Source: Paludibacteraceae bacterium (GTDB taxonomy: Bacteria > Bacteroidota > Bacteroidia > Bacteroidales > Paludibacteraceae). Taken from it: a DNA stretch of 43,626 bases. The stretch spans positions 1 through 43,626 of the forward strand of contig JAKSKZ010000029.1 of assembly GCA_024401475.1 (NCBI GenBank), in the 5' to 3' direction. The notes under the pieces are model-generated. The model made no database searches, was not told the DNA's origin, and saw only the letters and a program-made list of their open reading frames with translations. Within the stretch, counting starts at the first letter, position 1; each line of letters begins with the position of its first letter. Positions 33,953 through 43,007 of this stretch are shown in pieces. Both the position numbers and the translations under genes were made by a program.

Positions 33953-35401
33953 TTATTTCTTCAAATATTCGTCCATTGCCTTGGCAGCGGCACGTCCGTC
34001 GCCCATGGCAAGGATAACAGTTGCACCACCACGAACGATATCACCACCTGCAAAAATCATTGGGATGGAAGATTGCATTCCTTCGTTCACCACGATTGTT
34101 CCCTTAGGACTTACATTCAAACCTTCTACTGAATTTGGCACCAATGGATTTGGAGATACACCAACGCTGACGATAACCTCGTCCACATCGATATCAACGA
34201 CTGCGCCCGGGATTTCAACAGGTGAACGACGGCCGGATGCATCAGGCTCGCCCAACTCCATCTTTTGCAAACGCATCTTCGTTACGCGGCCCTTCTCATC
34301 ACCGAAATATTCGATAGGATTGTGCAATGTCATAAACTCAACACCTTCCTCCTTGGCATGCTTAACCTCCTCCAAACGAGCAGGCATCTCATCCTCCGAA
34401 CGACGATAAACGATCATCGCACGCTCAGCACCCAAACGCAATGCCGTACGAACTGAGTCCATAGCCGTATTACCACCACCGATAACAGCCACGTTCTTTC
34501 CTTTATAAATAGGTGTGTCAAACTCTGGATTTGAAGCGTCCATCAAGTTTACACGAGTCAAATACTCATTAGAAGACATGATACCGATGAAGTTCTCACC
34601 AGGAATATTCATGAAACGAGGAAGACCAGCTCCACTCGCTACGAACACGCCCTTAAAGCCTTCCTTCTCCAAATCCTCTATTGAGATAGTCTTACCGATG
34701 ATGCAGTCCTTTACGAACTCGACACCCATCTTGCGAAGATTGTTAATCTCAACGTCAACAATGCGATTTGGCAAACGGAACTCCGGAATACCATATTTCA
34801 ACACGCCACCGATTTCGTGCAATGCCTCGAATACAGTCACCGAATAACCATTCTTCGCCATATCACCAGCGAAAGAGAGACCGGCAGGACCTGAACCTAC
34901 GACAGCCACCTTAACACCGTTCTTGTTCTTGATCTCAGGAACTGAGATTTGTCCGCTCTCACGCTCGTAATCTGCAGCGAAACGCTCCAAATAACCGATA
35001 GCGACAGCCTCTTTCTTCAACTTCAACTTATAGATACATTGAGACTCGCATTGTTTCTCTTGAGGACAAACACGGCCACACACTGCAGGCAATGCACTTG
35101 TCTCCTTCAAAACCTTTGCAGCCTCCAAGAATTCGCCACGCTCGATGTTCTTGATAAATCCAGGAATATTGATGCTAACCGGACAACCTTGCATACAAGT
35201 TGGGTTAGGACAATCCAAACATCTCTTAGACTCCTCCAAAGCTTGCTCTTTTGTCAAACCTTGGTTTACCTCTTCGCGTACACGAGCTCTGTACCCAGCG
35301 TTGAGCTCATTCATTTTCACACGGACAAGAGCCGTACGTTCTTTATTTGACAATGACTTGCGCAACTCTTCACGCCAAGCCACATTTCTATCTTCTGCCA
35401 T
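33953..35401 (-). CDS. nfnB: NADPH-dependent glutamate synthase small-subunit-like protein, NfnB (large subunit of NfnAB)
   Basis: 482-residue flavoprotein of the GltD family. The N-terminal ferredoxin-like domain has two cysteine groups for [4Fe-4S] clusters: Cys61, 64, 69, 73 and Cys108, 112, 118, 122. FAD-binding GSGPAG is at 169-174 and the NADP-binding GGGNTA block lies near residue 310, followed by VYRRSEDEMPAR. It is often annotated gltA or gltD, but no glutamate synthase large subunit is present. It is 12 bases downstream of an NfnA-type gene, so the pair is read as the electron-bifurcating NADH-dependent ferredoxin:NADP+ oxidoreductase. Confidence 0.92.
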   Translation of the reverse strand: MAEDRNVAWREELRKSLSNKERTALVRVKMNELNAGYRARVREEVNQGLTKEQALEESKRCLDCPNPTCMQGCPVSINIPGFIKNIERGEFLEAAKVLKETSALPAVCGRVCPQEKQCESQCIYKLKLKKEAVAIGYLERFAADYERESGQISVPEIKNKNGVKVAVVGSGPAGLSFAGDMAKNGYSVTVFEALHEIGGVLKYGIPEFRLPNRIVDVEINNLRKMGVEFVKDCIIGKTISIEDLEKEGFKGVFVASGAGLPRFMNIPGENFIGIMSSNEYLTRVNLMDASNPEFDTPIYKGKNVAVIGGGNTAMDSVRTALRLGAERAMIVYRRSEDEMPARLEEVKHAKEEGVEFMTLHNPIEYFGDEKGRVTKMRLQKMELGEPDASGRRSPVEIPGAVVDIDVDEVIVSVGVSPNPLVPNSVEGLNVSPKGTIVVNEGMQSSIPMIFAGGDIVRGGATVILAMGDGRAAAKAMDEYLKK

Positions 35402-35413
35402 TCTAAATAAATT

Positions 35414-36232
35414 TTACTTTCCTACCTTGTACATATCGGCCTTCTCTTCTTCCTTGTATGCTCCAAGACGCATCAACATCTCATCGAAATCTACTTGATG
35501 AGCATCGAATTCAGGACCATCCACGCAAACGAACTTAGTCTTTCCGCCTACTGTGACACGGCAAGCACCGCACATTCCTGTTCCATCGACCATGATCGTA
35601 TTCAACGAAGCGACGGTAGGGATTTCCAACTTCTTAGTAAGCAAAGAGACAAACTTCATCATGATAGCAGGACCGATTGTCACACAACAATCAACCTTCT
35701 CGCGTGCAGCTACTTCCTCTATACCGTTTGTCACCAAACCCTTGCGGCCTGATGAACCATCGTCTGTCATGATAATAACCTCGTCAGAGAACTTACGCAT
35801 TTGATCCTCAAGGATGATGAGATCTTTTGTACGTGCAGCCAACACAGTGATAACCCTATTGCCAGCCTTCTTCATAGCCTCTACGATTGGCAACAATGGA
35901 GCAACACCGACACCACCTCCTGCACAAACTACAGTACCGAAGTTGTCAATGTGTGTCGCCTTACCCAACGGACCTACCAAATCCAAAATTTCATCGCCTA
36001 CATTCAACGAACACAATTTGATAGAAGTTACACCAATCTTTTGAACAACCAATGTGATTGTACCCTTCTCGACATCTGCAGCTGCAATAGTCAAAGGAAT
36101 ACGCTCACCCTTCTCGTCCACTCTTACAATGACGAAATGTCCTGCTTTACGCGACTTTGCAATCAAAGGAGCCTCGACCTCCAACTTGATTACATTTTCA
36201 GAGAAATTCTCCTTACTGACAATCTTATTCAT
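35414..36232 (-). CDS. nfnA: Ferredoxin-NADP reductase-type subunit NfnA
   Basis: 272-residue FNR-fold subunit with FAD and NAD(H) sites and a C-terminal [2Fe-2S] site. The FAD region includes RIPLTIAAAD near residue 44, the nucleotide site is CAGGGVGVAPLLP (103-115). The cluster region DGTGMCGACR supplies Asp216, Cys221 and Cys224, with Cys236 after it. Three Cys plus one Asp matches the ligand set described for Thermotoga NfnA, and PyrK-type proteins have four Cys instead. With NfnB it exchanges electrons among NADH, NADPH and ferredoxin in the cytoplasm, fitting an anaerobic or fermentative cell. Confidence 0.92.
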   Translation of the reverse strand: MNKIVSKENFSENVIKLEVEAPLIAKSRKAGHFVIVRVDEKGERIPLTIAAADVEKGTITLVVQKIGVTSIKLCSLNVGDEILDLVGPLGKATHIDNFGTVVCAGGGVGVAPLLPIVEAMKKAGNRVITVLAARTKDLIILEDQMRKFSDEVIIMTDDGSSGRKGLVTNGIEEVAAREKVDCCVTIGPAIMMKFVSLLTKKLEIPTVASLNTIMVDGTGMCGACRVTVGGKTKFVCVDGPEFDAHQVDFDEMLMRLGAYKEEEKADMYKVGK

Positions 36233-36357
36233 TTATATATATTTCTTTTATCGAGCCCAAAAGCATCGCCCTCATCCAAATTTGTTCAACATAGGACAAG
36301 CTCCCGGCCCATTTAACTTCAAATCACATAAGCGTAAGCCACCAAATTAATAGTTTG

Positions 36358-36365
36358 CAAAAATA
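36358..36365 (-). promoter_or_regulatory. Candidate -7 element of nfnAB
   Basis: TATTTTTG on the minus strand matches TAnnTTTG, about 120 bases before nfnA. No well-spaced -33 element. Confidence 0.35.
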
Positions 36366-36500
36366 CAAAAAAATTGACACCAATAAAAATCTAACTGCAA
36401 TTACTGACCAAAAGCAATATTTAAGAAGGGGGAAATCACACTAAATCACCTCCTTTCCATTGCGATTTTAGCACTTAAAGAAAAAAATATTTGAGTCGCA

Positions 36501-37997
36501 CTACTCCTCCGACTTTGTGAACAACCTGCCGATGCGTCCCAATCCTTTCTTTACTTTTTCCACCAACAAACCCCTCAATGTAATCGGTTCTCTCGACATT
36601 GGTTCGGACGGCAGTGGCACATTGCTTTTCAACGTTTTATACAAATCATTCAACTTTTCATGTTCCGCTTCGTCCTCCTGCCTTGCCTCGCTTGGTGTCA
36701 TCTCTCTCAAAGCTTCGACATCTCCCAAATCTAAATCTCTTAGTTTCGTCTTCAAATTAGCAAACACGTCGACTATTTTCCCTTTATACTCATCGTTCCA
36801 GTAAGCAAGGTCGGTAAAATTATACTTCATGTTGAAACTTCCGCTGAAGTTGAGGTCATACATCAAATCGCCCACCGTAGAATCGGCCTTGCCGAGCGTT
36901 TTATCACTTGGATTCAAATAACCCAGCCTTACCAATTTGTTGTTAATCTTTGTCAGAAGCGTATTGGGCAAATTCAGACGACGAAGTTTTTGGGCGATAT
37001 TATCAAAGTCCACATGCTCGTTTCGATAGTAGATGGAAGCAATGTAAATAGTCAGAAAAGACTCATAGGCCGGAGCCAACTCCCGGCACTCCTTCTGCAT
37101 AAACTCCTTTGCCTCATTCTCTCCCAAATAGGAGATGCAGATGCCCGTTAACAAAATTATCCAGAAGATGTCTAAACTGACAAGCAACACCGCCAAAGAA
37201 CCCATAAAACCATAAGTGGAATTGTAAGTGTCCACCATCAGTCCTCGGACAAGATCAGAATTAAGAATCAAAATTCCAACAAACGACACGGCCGTTCCCA
37301 GCAAAGCATCCATCTTCTTGACCTTTTGATGCGGACTATATTTAATGATAACAAACAGAATCAACAGCAAAAGCGGATATAGAACAATAATTCCATATTT
37401 CGACGCAACCAAGAATATGGCAACGGCGATTACATAATAAAAAAACGCATTCAAGATTTGATTCAAAATGGGGCGATCTTCATGCTCCCACAACTGATTG
37501 GCACACCCTTCAATTGTCATAACCAAGCGAAGCATTCCCCAAAATGAGAGGGCGAACAAGCCGACGATTGAGAAGATCATTTTCAAATTGAATTCCGTCT
37601 CTTCATTTTTCAGATAATCGTTGCTCAAACTATTAAGATCACTCAGAACACTATTGTCGTGGAAAAGATCTTTCAAAATGTCGGGAACGGAATTCTCGTT
37701 GGCAAAATAACCCACCATGAGATTAATCAGCGCCAAAACTGGCACAATAGAGGTGAATGTAAAGTAGGTCAGACTGGCTGCCCGAAGCGTAATCTCCTTC
37801 TTCAAAAAATTAGACACGATGAGATGGATGATTTTAAAAACCGACAGTTTTATAGAATGCCAGTCACTGAATTTAAAGCCCTTCTGATTGTAATAAGCCT
37901 TCGATTTGTAGTCATCATACCAAAGCATTATAGCCTTCTTGTTAAGCAAGAATGTCACAACACAAATCACTGCCAATATGGATATTAAATATTTCAT
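36501..37997 (-). CDS. YihY/RNase-BN-like family inner-membrane protein
   Basis: 498 residues from ATG 37997; a TTG one codon earlier is the only alternative. A first TM (about 3-20) and a ~60-residue amphipathic stretch precede the YihY core with about six TMs (roughly 75-310), marked by LRAASLTYFTFTSIVPVLAL and SFWGMLRLVMTIEGCANQLW (each quoted at the limit of 20). The region after about 325 looks like a winged helix (FLTIYIASIYYR, then FDNIAQKLRRLNLP), and a charged tail of about 100 residues ends the protein. The family was once wrongly called ribonuclease BN; its transport or other role is unknown. Confidence 0.88.
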   Translation of the reverse strand: MKYLISILAVICVVTFLLNKKAIMLWYDDYKSKAYYNQKGFKFSDWHSIKLSVFKIIHLIVSNFLKKEITLRAASLTYFTFTSIVPVLALINLMVGYFANENSVPDILKDLFHDNSVLSDLNSLSNDYLKNEETEFNLKMIFSIVGLFALSFWGMLRLVMTIEGCANQLWEHEDRPILNQILNAFFYYVIAVAIFLVASKYGIIVLYPLLLLILFVIIKYSPHQKVKKMDALLGTAVSFVGILILNSDLVRGLMVDTYNSTYGFMGSLAVLLVSLDIFWIILLTGICISYLGENEAKEFMQKECRELAPAYESFLTIYIASIYYRNEHVDFDNIAQKLRRLNLPNTLLTKINNKLVRLGYLNPSDKTLGKADSTVGDLMYDLNFSGSFNMKYNFTDLAYWNDEYKGKIVDVFANLKTKLRDLDLGDVEALREMTPSEARQEDEAEHEKLNDLYKTLKSNVPLPSEPMSREPITLRGLLVEKVKKGLGRIGRLFTKSEE

Positions 37998-38081
37998 CAA
38001 TGCTTATTCAAAGTTTGTTATTCGTCAAAATCAAGAGCGTCCCCTCGACTTCCCATTTCTACCTATAACATTTACCCAACA

Positions 38082-38089
38082 CAAATGTA
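38082..38089 (-). promoter_or_regulatory. Candidate -7 element of the yihY gene
   Basis: TACATTTG on the minus strand matches TAnnTTTG, 85 bases before the start codon. The nearest TTTG upstream is spaced 23 bases, longer than usual. Confidence 0.45.
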
Positions 38090-38156
38090 TAAATTTTGTA
38101 TATATTTCTTGTCAAAACAAAATCCTTTCCCCTGTTCGTCGCTTTTTTTCCCCATA

Positions 38157-38190
38157 TTTGGCTTTCGCATAGAAAAAAAGAGTAATTTTG
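38157..38190 (+). promoter_or_regulatory. Promoter of the lipoprotein gene
   Basis: TTTG (38157-38160), 22-base spacer, TAATTTTG (38183-38190). The -7 is a full match; the spacing is slightly long. Predicted leader about 35 bases. Confidence 0.55.
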
Positions 38191-38228
38191 TAGTCGTTAA
38201 AAACTAACACAAATAATTTAAATTGATC

Positions 38229-39023
38229 ATGAAAAAAAGATTTTTATTTTCGACTTTGGCAGTTCTCTTCTCTTTGAGCTGCTCAGTTTTCACTTCTTGT
38301 AGTGATGATGACGATGATAGCGCAAAGGTTGAGTTCTCTATCAACAACAGCACTGTCGAGAACAATGGCAATTACCTTCTTGCTAAGAGCACATCTGATC
38401 CTAAGTCTTCTGCAGAGGACGAGATTATCACTTTGAACATCACTTCTGACAAGGAAATTTCTAATGTTCAAATCACAATGAACAACAACTGGGCAAACAA
38501 TGTTGATGTTGTTGACGTAAACGGAAAGGCTTACAACGGCAAATCTAACGAGGCTGCTGCTTCTACAAGCAAGAAGATCGAATTCGTTGGTGTTTTGGGT
38601 ACTTACACTGTAAAGGTAAACGGTCAAACTTACAAGTTTACTTTGCAAAACAGCAAGAACGAGTCTGACTACAAGGGTAACTCTCGTTATTTGAGCAACA
38701 AGCAAACAGTTATCTATGACGCAACTGGCAAGGAGTATGCTTCTAAGATCTTCAACATGACTTATGTTTATGACAAGGCTAACAACAACAAGTTCCTTAA
38801 CGGTAAGTTGTCTGCTATCAGCGAAGAGGCTTACAATTCAGCAAGCTCTGACTACAGCAAGTCTGAACTTGGCGAGATGGGCGAAAAGCAAGAGAGCTAC
38901 TCAACTAAGTACAACTTGAACGAGACTCCTTCTTACTTCATCTATCAAAGCGGTGACAACTTCTACTTGGTAAAAGTTGTTAGCATCAAGGAGAACATTC
39001 TTACTGCTGAGGTACAATACTAA
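38229..39023 (+). CDS. Lipoprotein of unknown function
   Basis: 264 residues from ATG 38229; two codons upstream a TTG in frame is not favoured. The signal peptide ends VFTSC with lipid Cys24, followed by SDDDDD, the kind of acidic stretch that directs Bacteroidota lipoproteins to the cell surface. The mature part is beta-rich in the first half (VEFSINNSTVENNG, then ITLNITSDKEISNVQITMNN) and rich in Asn, Ser and Lys. I recognise no family. Codons such as AAC, GGT, GCT and TCT are strongly preferred, unlike the nearby yihY and tgt genes, which suggests high expression. It is a single-gene unit with its own promoter and terminator. Confidence 0.88.
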   Translation: MKKRFLFSTLAVLFSLSCSVFTSCSDDDDDSAKVEFSINNSTVENNGNYLLAKSTSDPKSSAEDEIITLNITSDKEISNVQITMNNNWANNVDVVDVNGKAYNGKSNEAAASTSKKIEFVGVLGTYTVKVNGQTYKFTLQNSKNESDYKGNSRYLSNKQTVIYDATGKEYASKIFNMTYVYDKANNNKFLNGKLSAISEEAYNSASSDYSKSELGEMGEKQESYSTKYNLNETPSYFIYQSGDNFYLVKVVSIKENILTAEVQY

Positions 39024-39043
39024 TCAGTTAGTATATCGAATAG

Positions 39044-39074
39044 AGAGGCGGATTTCCTTCCGCCTCTTTTTTTT
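39044..39074 (+). terminator. Terminator of the lipoprotein gene
   Basis: Nine-bp stem (39044-39052 with 39059-39067), six-base loop and a run of eight T. Confidence 0.92.
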
Positions 39075-39128
39075 GCCATAACCCAATGCGGTCTATTTCG
39101 TAATTTGTCAAATAGTAACTGCCTTTGA

Positions 39129-39160
39129 TTTGCCTATTTGAGAAAAAAAAGCGAATTTTG
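39129..39160 (+). promoter_or_regulatory. Promoter of the tgt-LptG-carboxyltransferase operon
   Basis: TTTG (39129-39132) followed after 20 bases by GAATTTTG (39153-39160), one mismatch at the first T. Predicted leader about 25 bases. Confidence 0.5.
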
Positions 39161-39190
39161 TAAAATGTAATTTTAGTCATAATTCGTCCA

Positions 39191-40321
39191 ATGAAATTCG
39201 AACTTCAGCACACCGACGCAAAAAGCAACGCCAGAGCCGGGAAAATAACCACCGACCACGGCGAGATTCTAACTCCAATCTTTATGCCTGTCGGCACATT
39301 GGGCTCTGTCAAGGGCGTTCATCAAAGAGAACTAAAAGATGACATCAAAGCCCAAATCATCTTGGGCAACACCTATCACCTCTATCTCCGTCCAGGTTTA
39401 GACATACTCGAAAAGGCTGGAGGTCTCCACAAATTCAACGGGTGGGACAAACCCATCTTGACCGATAGCGGTGGTTTCCAAGTATTTTCCCTGTCGGACA
39501 ATAGAAAACTCACGGAGGAGGGTTGCATATTCCGCTCGCACATCGACGGTTCTAAACATATCTTCACCCCCGAAAACGTGGTGGAGACTCAACGCACTAT
39601 CGGTGCTGACATCGTCATGGCTCTCGACGAATGTACCCCAGGAACGGCAGAATATAAATATGCAAAGAAATCCATGGAGATGACGCACCGCTGGCTCGAC
39701 CGTGGATTGAAACATTTCGACGAGACAGAGCCTAAATACGGCTACTCTCAGACATTCTTCCCTATCGTGCAAGGCTGCACCTACAAGGACTTGCGACAAC
39801 AATCGGCAGAATTCATCGCTTCTAAAGGCAGAGAAGGAAATGCCATCGGAGGTCTTGCCGTAGGCGAACCTGCCGAGGTGATGTATGAAATGATCGAGGT
39901 CGTAAACGAGATCCTGCCTAAAGACAAACCTCGTTACCTCATGGGCGTGGGTACGCCCGTCAACATTCTTGAAGCCATCGAGCGTGGCGTGGATATGTTC
40001 GACTGCGTGATGCCAACACGAAACGGCAGAAACGGCATGCTCTTCACTCAGAACGGCATCATGAATATGCGCAACAAGAAGTGGGCTGACGATTTTTCGC
40101 CTATCGATCCAGACGGCACGTCGTATGTCGATCACGCCTACACAAAGGCTTACCTCCGCCACCTCTTCATTGCCGAAGAGTTGTTGGCCATGCAGATTGC
40201 CTCCATTCACAACTTGGCTTTCTATTTATGGCTCGTCACGGAGGCACGCAAACAAATCATCGCAGGCACCTTCTCCGAATGGAAAAGAACAATGGTCGTA
40301 AAACTAAGCACCAGACTTTAA
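39191..40321 (+). CDS. tgt: Queuine/preQ1 tRNA-guanine transglycosylase lacking zinc-site cysteines
   Basis: 376-residue TIM-barrel enzyme that swaps guanine 34 of GUN-anticodon tRNAs for preQ1 (bacterial) in queuosine synthesis. Active-site parts are intact: TDSGGFQVFS (91-100, Asp92), GLAVGEP (221-227) and FDCVMPTRNGRNG (270-282, Asp271 the likely nucleophile). The usual zinc motif C-x-C-x-x-C aligns without gaps to Gly309, Ser311 and Asp314 (PDGTSYVDHAYTKAYLRHL); only the fourth ligand, His340 (SIHNL), is kept. So the structural zinc is probably absent or held differently. It is first of a four-gene run, 19 bases before the LptG-type gene. Confidence 0.95.
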   Translation: MKFELQHTDAKSNARAGKITTDHGEILTPIFMPVGTLGSVKGVHQRELKDDIKAQIILGNTYHLYLRPGLDILEKAGGLHKFNGWDKPILTDSGGFQVFSLSDNRKLTEEGCIFRSHIDGSKHIFTPENVVETQRTIGADIVMALDECTPGTAEYKYAKKSMEMTHRWLDRGLKHFDETEPKYGYSQTFFPIVQGCTYKDLRQQSAEFIASKGREGNAIGGLAVGEPAEVMYEMIEVVNEILPKDKPRYLMGVGTPVNILEAIERGVDMFDCVMPTRNGRNGMLFTQNGIMNMRNKKWADDFSPIDPDGTSYVDHAYTKAYLRHLFIAEELLAMQIASIHNLAFYLWLVTEARKQIIAGTFSEWKRTMVVKLSTRL

Positions 40322-40340
40322 TTCTCATTATACGTTTTAT

Positions 40341-41417
40341 ATGTTAAAGAAACTCGACATTTATATCATACGAAAGTTCCTCGGAACCTTCTTCTTGGCA
40401 ATCGCAATGATCATTGTCATTGCCGTCGTGTTTGACGTGTCAGAAAAAATCGACGACTTCATGGAGCACCATGCACCGCTTTCGGCCATCGTGTTCGACT
40501 ACTACTGTAACTTCATTCCGTATTTCGTCAATTTGTTCAGTCCGCTGTTCACCTTTATCGCAGTTATTCTGTTCACTTCCAAATTGGCAGAAAACTCAGA
40601 AATCATCGCCATCCTATCCACAGGTATCAGTTTCAACCGATTGGTGAGACCCTACATGATTTCAGCGGGTTTAATTGCTCTGCTCACCTTCATCTTGAGC
40701 GGTTATGTCATTCCTCCTGCCAACACAGAAAGACTTGATTTCCAAGAGGAATACGTTAAAAAGAAACGTAGCGACAACGCTTCCAAGATTCAAATGGAGG
40801 TGGCTCCAGGCGAAATTCTTTACATCGACTATTACGACAAGGGCAGCCAAATAGGCTACCGCACGTCATTGGAGAAATTCGACGGCAAGAAATTGGTTTC
40901 AAGAATAACAGCCGACTCCATCGTTTGGGATTCTGCCTATAGTTGGAGCATCAGAAAATATGTACGCCGTGACTTTGACGGAATGTATGAGAAGATGACC
41001 AAAGGGGCTCGCGTGGACACCATCATTCCAGTCGAACCAGATGAATTCTTCACCTACAAAGGCATGTACGAGCAGATGAAAAACAGCGAGTTGAAGGAGT
41101 ACATCGAAAAGCAGAAAAGTCGTGGCATAGGCACCATAAAGGAGTTTGAAATTGAGTATGAGAAGAGATTCTCGTTCCCTTTTGCAGCCTTCATTCTTAC
41201 CCTTATCGGTGTTTCTCTATCATCTAAGAAGGTAAAAGGAGGCATGGGTATGAACCTTGGTTTCGGATTGCTACTAAGTTTCTCCTACATCATGTTCTAT
41301 ACGGTGTCATCTACATTCGCCATCAACGGATCATTATCGCCAATGTTGGCCGTTTGGTTACCAAACATCGTATTCGCCGTGATAGCGGCCATTCTTTATA
41401 GAAAAGCTCCTAAATAA
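40341..41417 (+). CDS. LptF/LptG-family permease
   Basis: 358-residue inner-membrane subunit of the lipopolysaccharide transporter LptB2FG, which extracts LPS and passes it to LptC/LptA. The family plan is clear: three N-terminal TMs (about 13-33, 62-80, 108-124), a periplasmic beta-jellyroll (about 130-265) and three C-terminal TMs (about 272-357). The N-terminal MLKKLDIYIIRKFLGTFFLA matches the family start. F or G type cannot be told apart from sequence alone here. It is between tgt and a carboxyltransferase, 7 bases before the latter. Confidence 0.9.
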   Translation: MLKKLDIYIIRKFLGTFFLAIAMIIVIAVVFDVSEKIDDFMEHHAPLSAIVFDYYCNFIPYFVNLFSPLFTFIAVILFTSKLAENSEIIAILSTGISFNRLVRPYMISAGLIALLTFILSGYVIPPANTERLDFQEEYVKKKRSDNASKIQMEVAPGEILYIDYYDKGSQIGYRTSLEKFDGKKLVSRITADSIVWDSAYSWSIRKYVRRDFDGMYEKMTKGARVDTIIPVEPDEFFTYKGMYEQMKNSELKEYIEKQKSRGIGTIKEFEIEYEKRFSFPFAAFILTLIGVSLSSKKVKGGMGMNLGFGLLLSFSYIMFYTVSSTFAINGSLSPMLAVWLPNIVFAVIAAILYRKAPK

Positions 41418-41424
41418 CGCAATT

Positions 41425-42969
41425 ATGGCAATGGAAAACGAAATCTCAAAATTGAGAGAAAGAGAAGCCGCTGTCAAATTAGGCGGTGGCGAGGCAGCCA
41501 ACAAGAAACAAAACGACCAGGGCAAATTAACTGCCCGTCAACGCATAGAGGCACTTTTGGACGAGGGTTCGTTCTTCGAATACGACCTCTTCGCCAAACA
41601 CGAGGTGCACAACTTCGGCATGGACAAGAAAGTCTTGCCATCGGACGGCGTAGTAACCGGCACGGGTACTATCAACGGGAAACCCGTCTGCATCTTCTCC
41701 CAAGACTTCACCGTTATGGGAGGTTCGCTTGGTTTGACTCACGCTCGCAAGATTGCGAAAATCATGGATTATGCACTCAAGATGAAGATGCCATGCATCG
41801 GCATCAACGACTCAGGCGGCGCACGTATTCAAGAAGGTGTAGATGCCCAAGCCGGCTACGGAGAAGTTTTCTATCGTAATGCCATTTCATCGGGCGTAAT
41901 TCCTCAGATTTCGGTCATTCTCGGTCCTTGTGCAGGTGGAGCAGCCTACTCTCCTGCTTTGACAGACTTCGTTTTCGTGGTCGAGAATATCTCCAAGATG
42001 TTTATCACAGGTCCAGCCGTCATCGAATCCGTTTTAGGAGAGAAGGTGACACAAGAGGAATTAGGCGGAGCTCGCACCCACGCAGAGATTTCAGGCAACG
42101 CCCATTTCTACGCATTGAGCGAAAAGGATTGTTTCGAGCAAATTAAATCTTTGCTCTCCTATATTCCAAGCAGCAACGATGCAAAAATTGAGAAGCAAAC
42201 AGCTTGTGACCCTCTATTCAAAGGCGACATTGCCAGCATCATTCCTAACAACACAAAACAACCTTACGACGTAAGGGCGATTATAAAAGCCATTACGGAC
42301 AACTCTGAATTCTTCGAAGTGCAAGAGCTCTTCGCCAAGAATACCGTTGTAGGATTCGGACGAATTGACGGTCAAACGGTGGGCTTCGTAGCCAATCAGC
42401 CGCTCTATTTGGCCGGAGTATTGGATTGCGACGCAGCCGACAAATCGGCAAAGTTCATTCGCTATTGCGATGCCTTCAACATTCCGATTGTCACATTAGA
42501 AGACACCCCTGGCTGTCTTCCTGGCATCGACCAAGAGCACGCCGGCGTCATCCGACACGGAGCAAAGTTACTCTACGCCTATTCGGAAGCAACCGTCACA
42601 AAAATCACCGTCATTCTAAGGAAAGCCTACGGCGGCGCATACGTTGCCATGAACTCCCGCCACTTGGGTGCAGACTTCGTCTTCGCATGGCCTTGTGCAG
42701 AAATTGCCGTCATGGGTCCAGAGGGAGCTGCCAACATCATCTTTGGCAAAGAGATCAAAGAGGCGGAAGACCAGGAGGCTGTACGAAAAGCCAAAATTCA
42801 AGAATACAAGGAGAAGTTCGCCAACCCATATGTGGCTGCCGAAAAAGGATATGTCGATGCCATCATCGAGCCAAGCCAAACTCGAAAGACCCTCATATAT
42901 GCATTGAAACTCTCTGAAAACAAAAGCGAACTCCGTCCAACAAAAAAACACGGACTTCCTCCATTTTAA
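41425..42969 (+). CDS. Second biotin-dependent carboxyltransferase (MmdA/PccB family)
   Basis: 514-residue paralogue of the protein at 1538-3064, with the same two oxyanion motifs: GPCAGGA (168-174) and AYGGAY (401-406). The residue after the second motif is Val407. The C-terminal block AVMGPEGAANIIF is closer to methylmalonyl-CoA decarboxylase alpha subunits than the AVMGAAGAVNILY of the first copy. A biotin carrier follows 38 bases later, but no biotin carboxylase and no membrane decarboxylase subunit is present, so the pair must use a partner from elsewhere. Start choice: ATG 41425; ATG 41431 is two codons on and cannot be excluded. Substrate uncertain. Confidence 0.93.
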   Translation: MAMENEISKLREREAAVKLGGGEAANKKQNDQGKLTARQRIEALLDEGSFFEYDLFAKHEVHNFGMDKKVLPSDGVVTGTGTINGKPVCIFSQDFTVMGGSLGLTHARKIAKIMDYALKMKMPCIGINDSGGARIQEGVDAQAGYGEVFYRNAISSGVIPQISVILGPCAGGAAYSPALTDFVFVVENISKMFITGPAVIESVLGEKVTQEELGGARTHAEISGNAHFYALSEKDCFEQIKSLLSYIPSSNDAKIEKQTACDPLFKGDIASIIPNNTKQPYDVRAIIKAITDNSEFFEVQELFAKNTVVGFGRIDGQTVGFVANQPLYLAGVLDCDAADKSAKFIRYCDAFNIPIVTLEDTPGCLPGIDQEHAGVIRHGAKLLYAYSEATVTKITVILRKAYGGAYVAMNSRHLGADFVFAWPCAEIAVMGPEGAANIIFGKEIKEAEDQEAVRKAKIQEYKEKFANPYVAAEKGYVDAIIEPSQTRKTLIYALKLSENKSELRPTKKHGLPPF

Positions 42970-43007
42970 GGGAGCTTCCCCATCCAATTTATATCCCCTT
43001 AAAAATC

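Noticed and set aside
39398..40210. 270-codon open frame on the minus strand opposite tgt
   Set aside because: Tgt is conserved over its full length; the antisense translation shows no family features.
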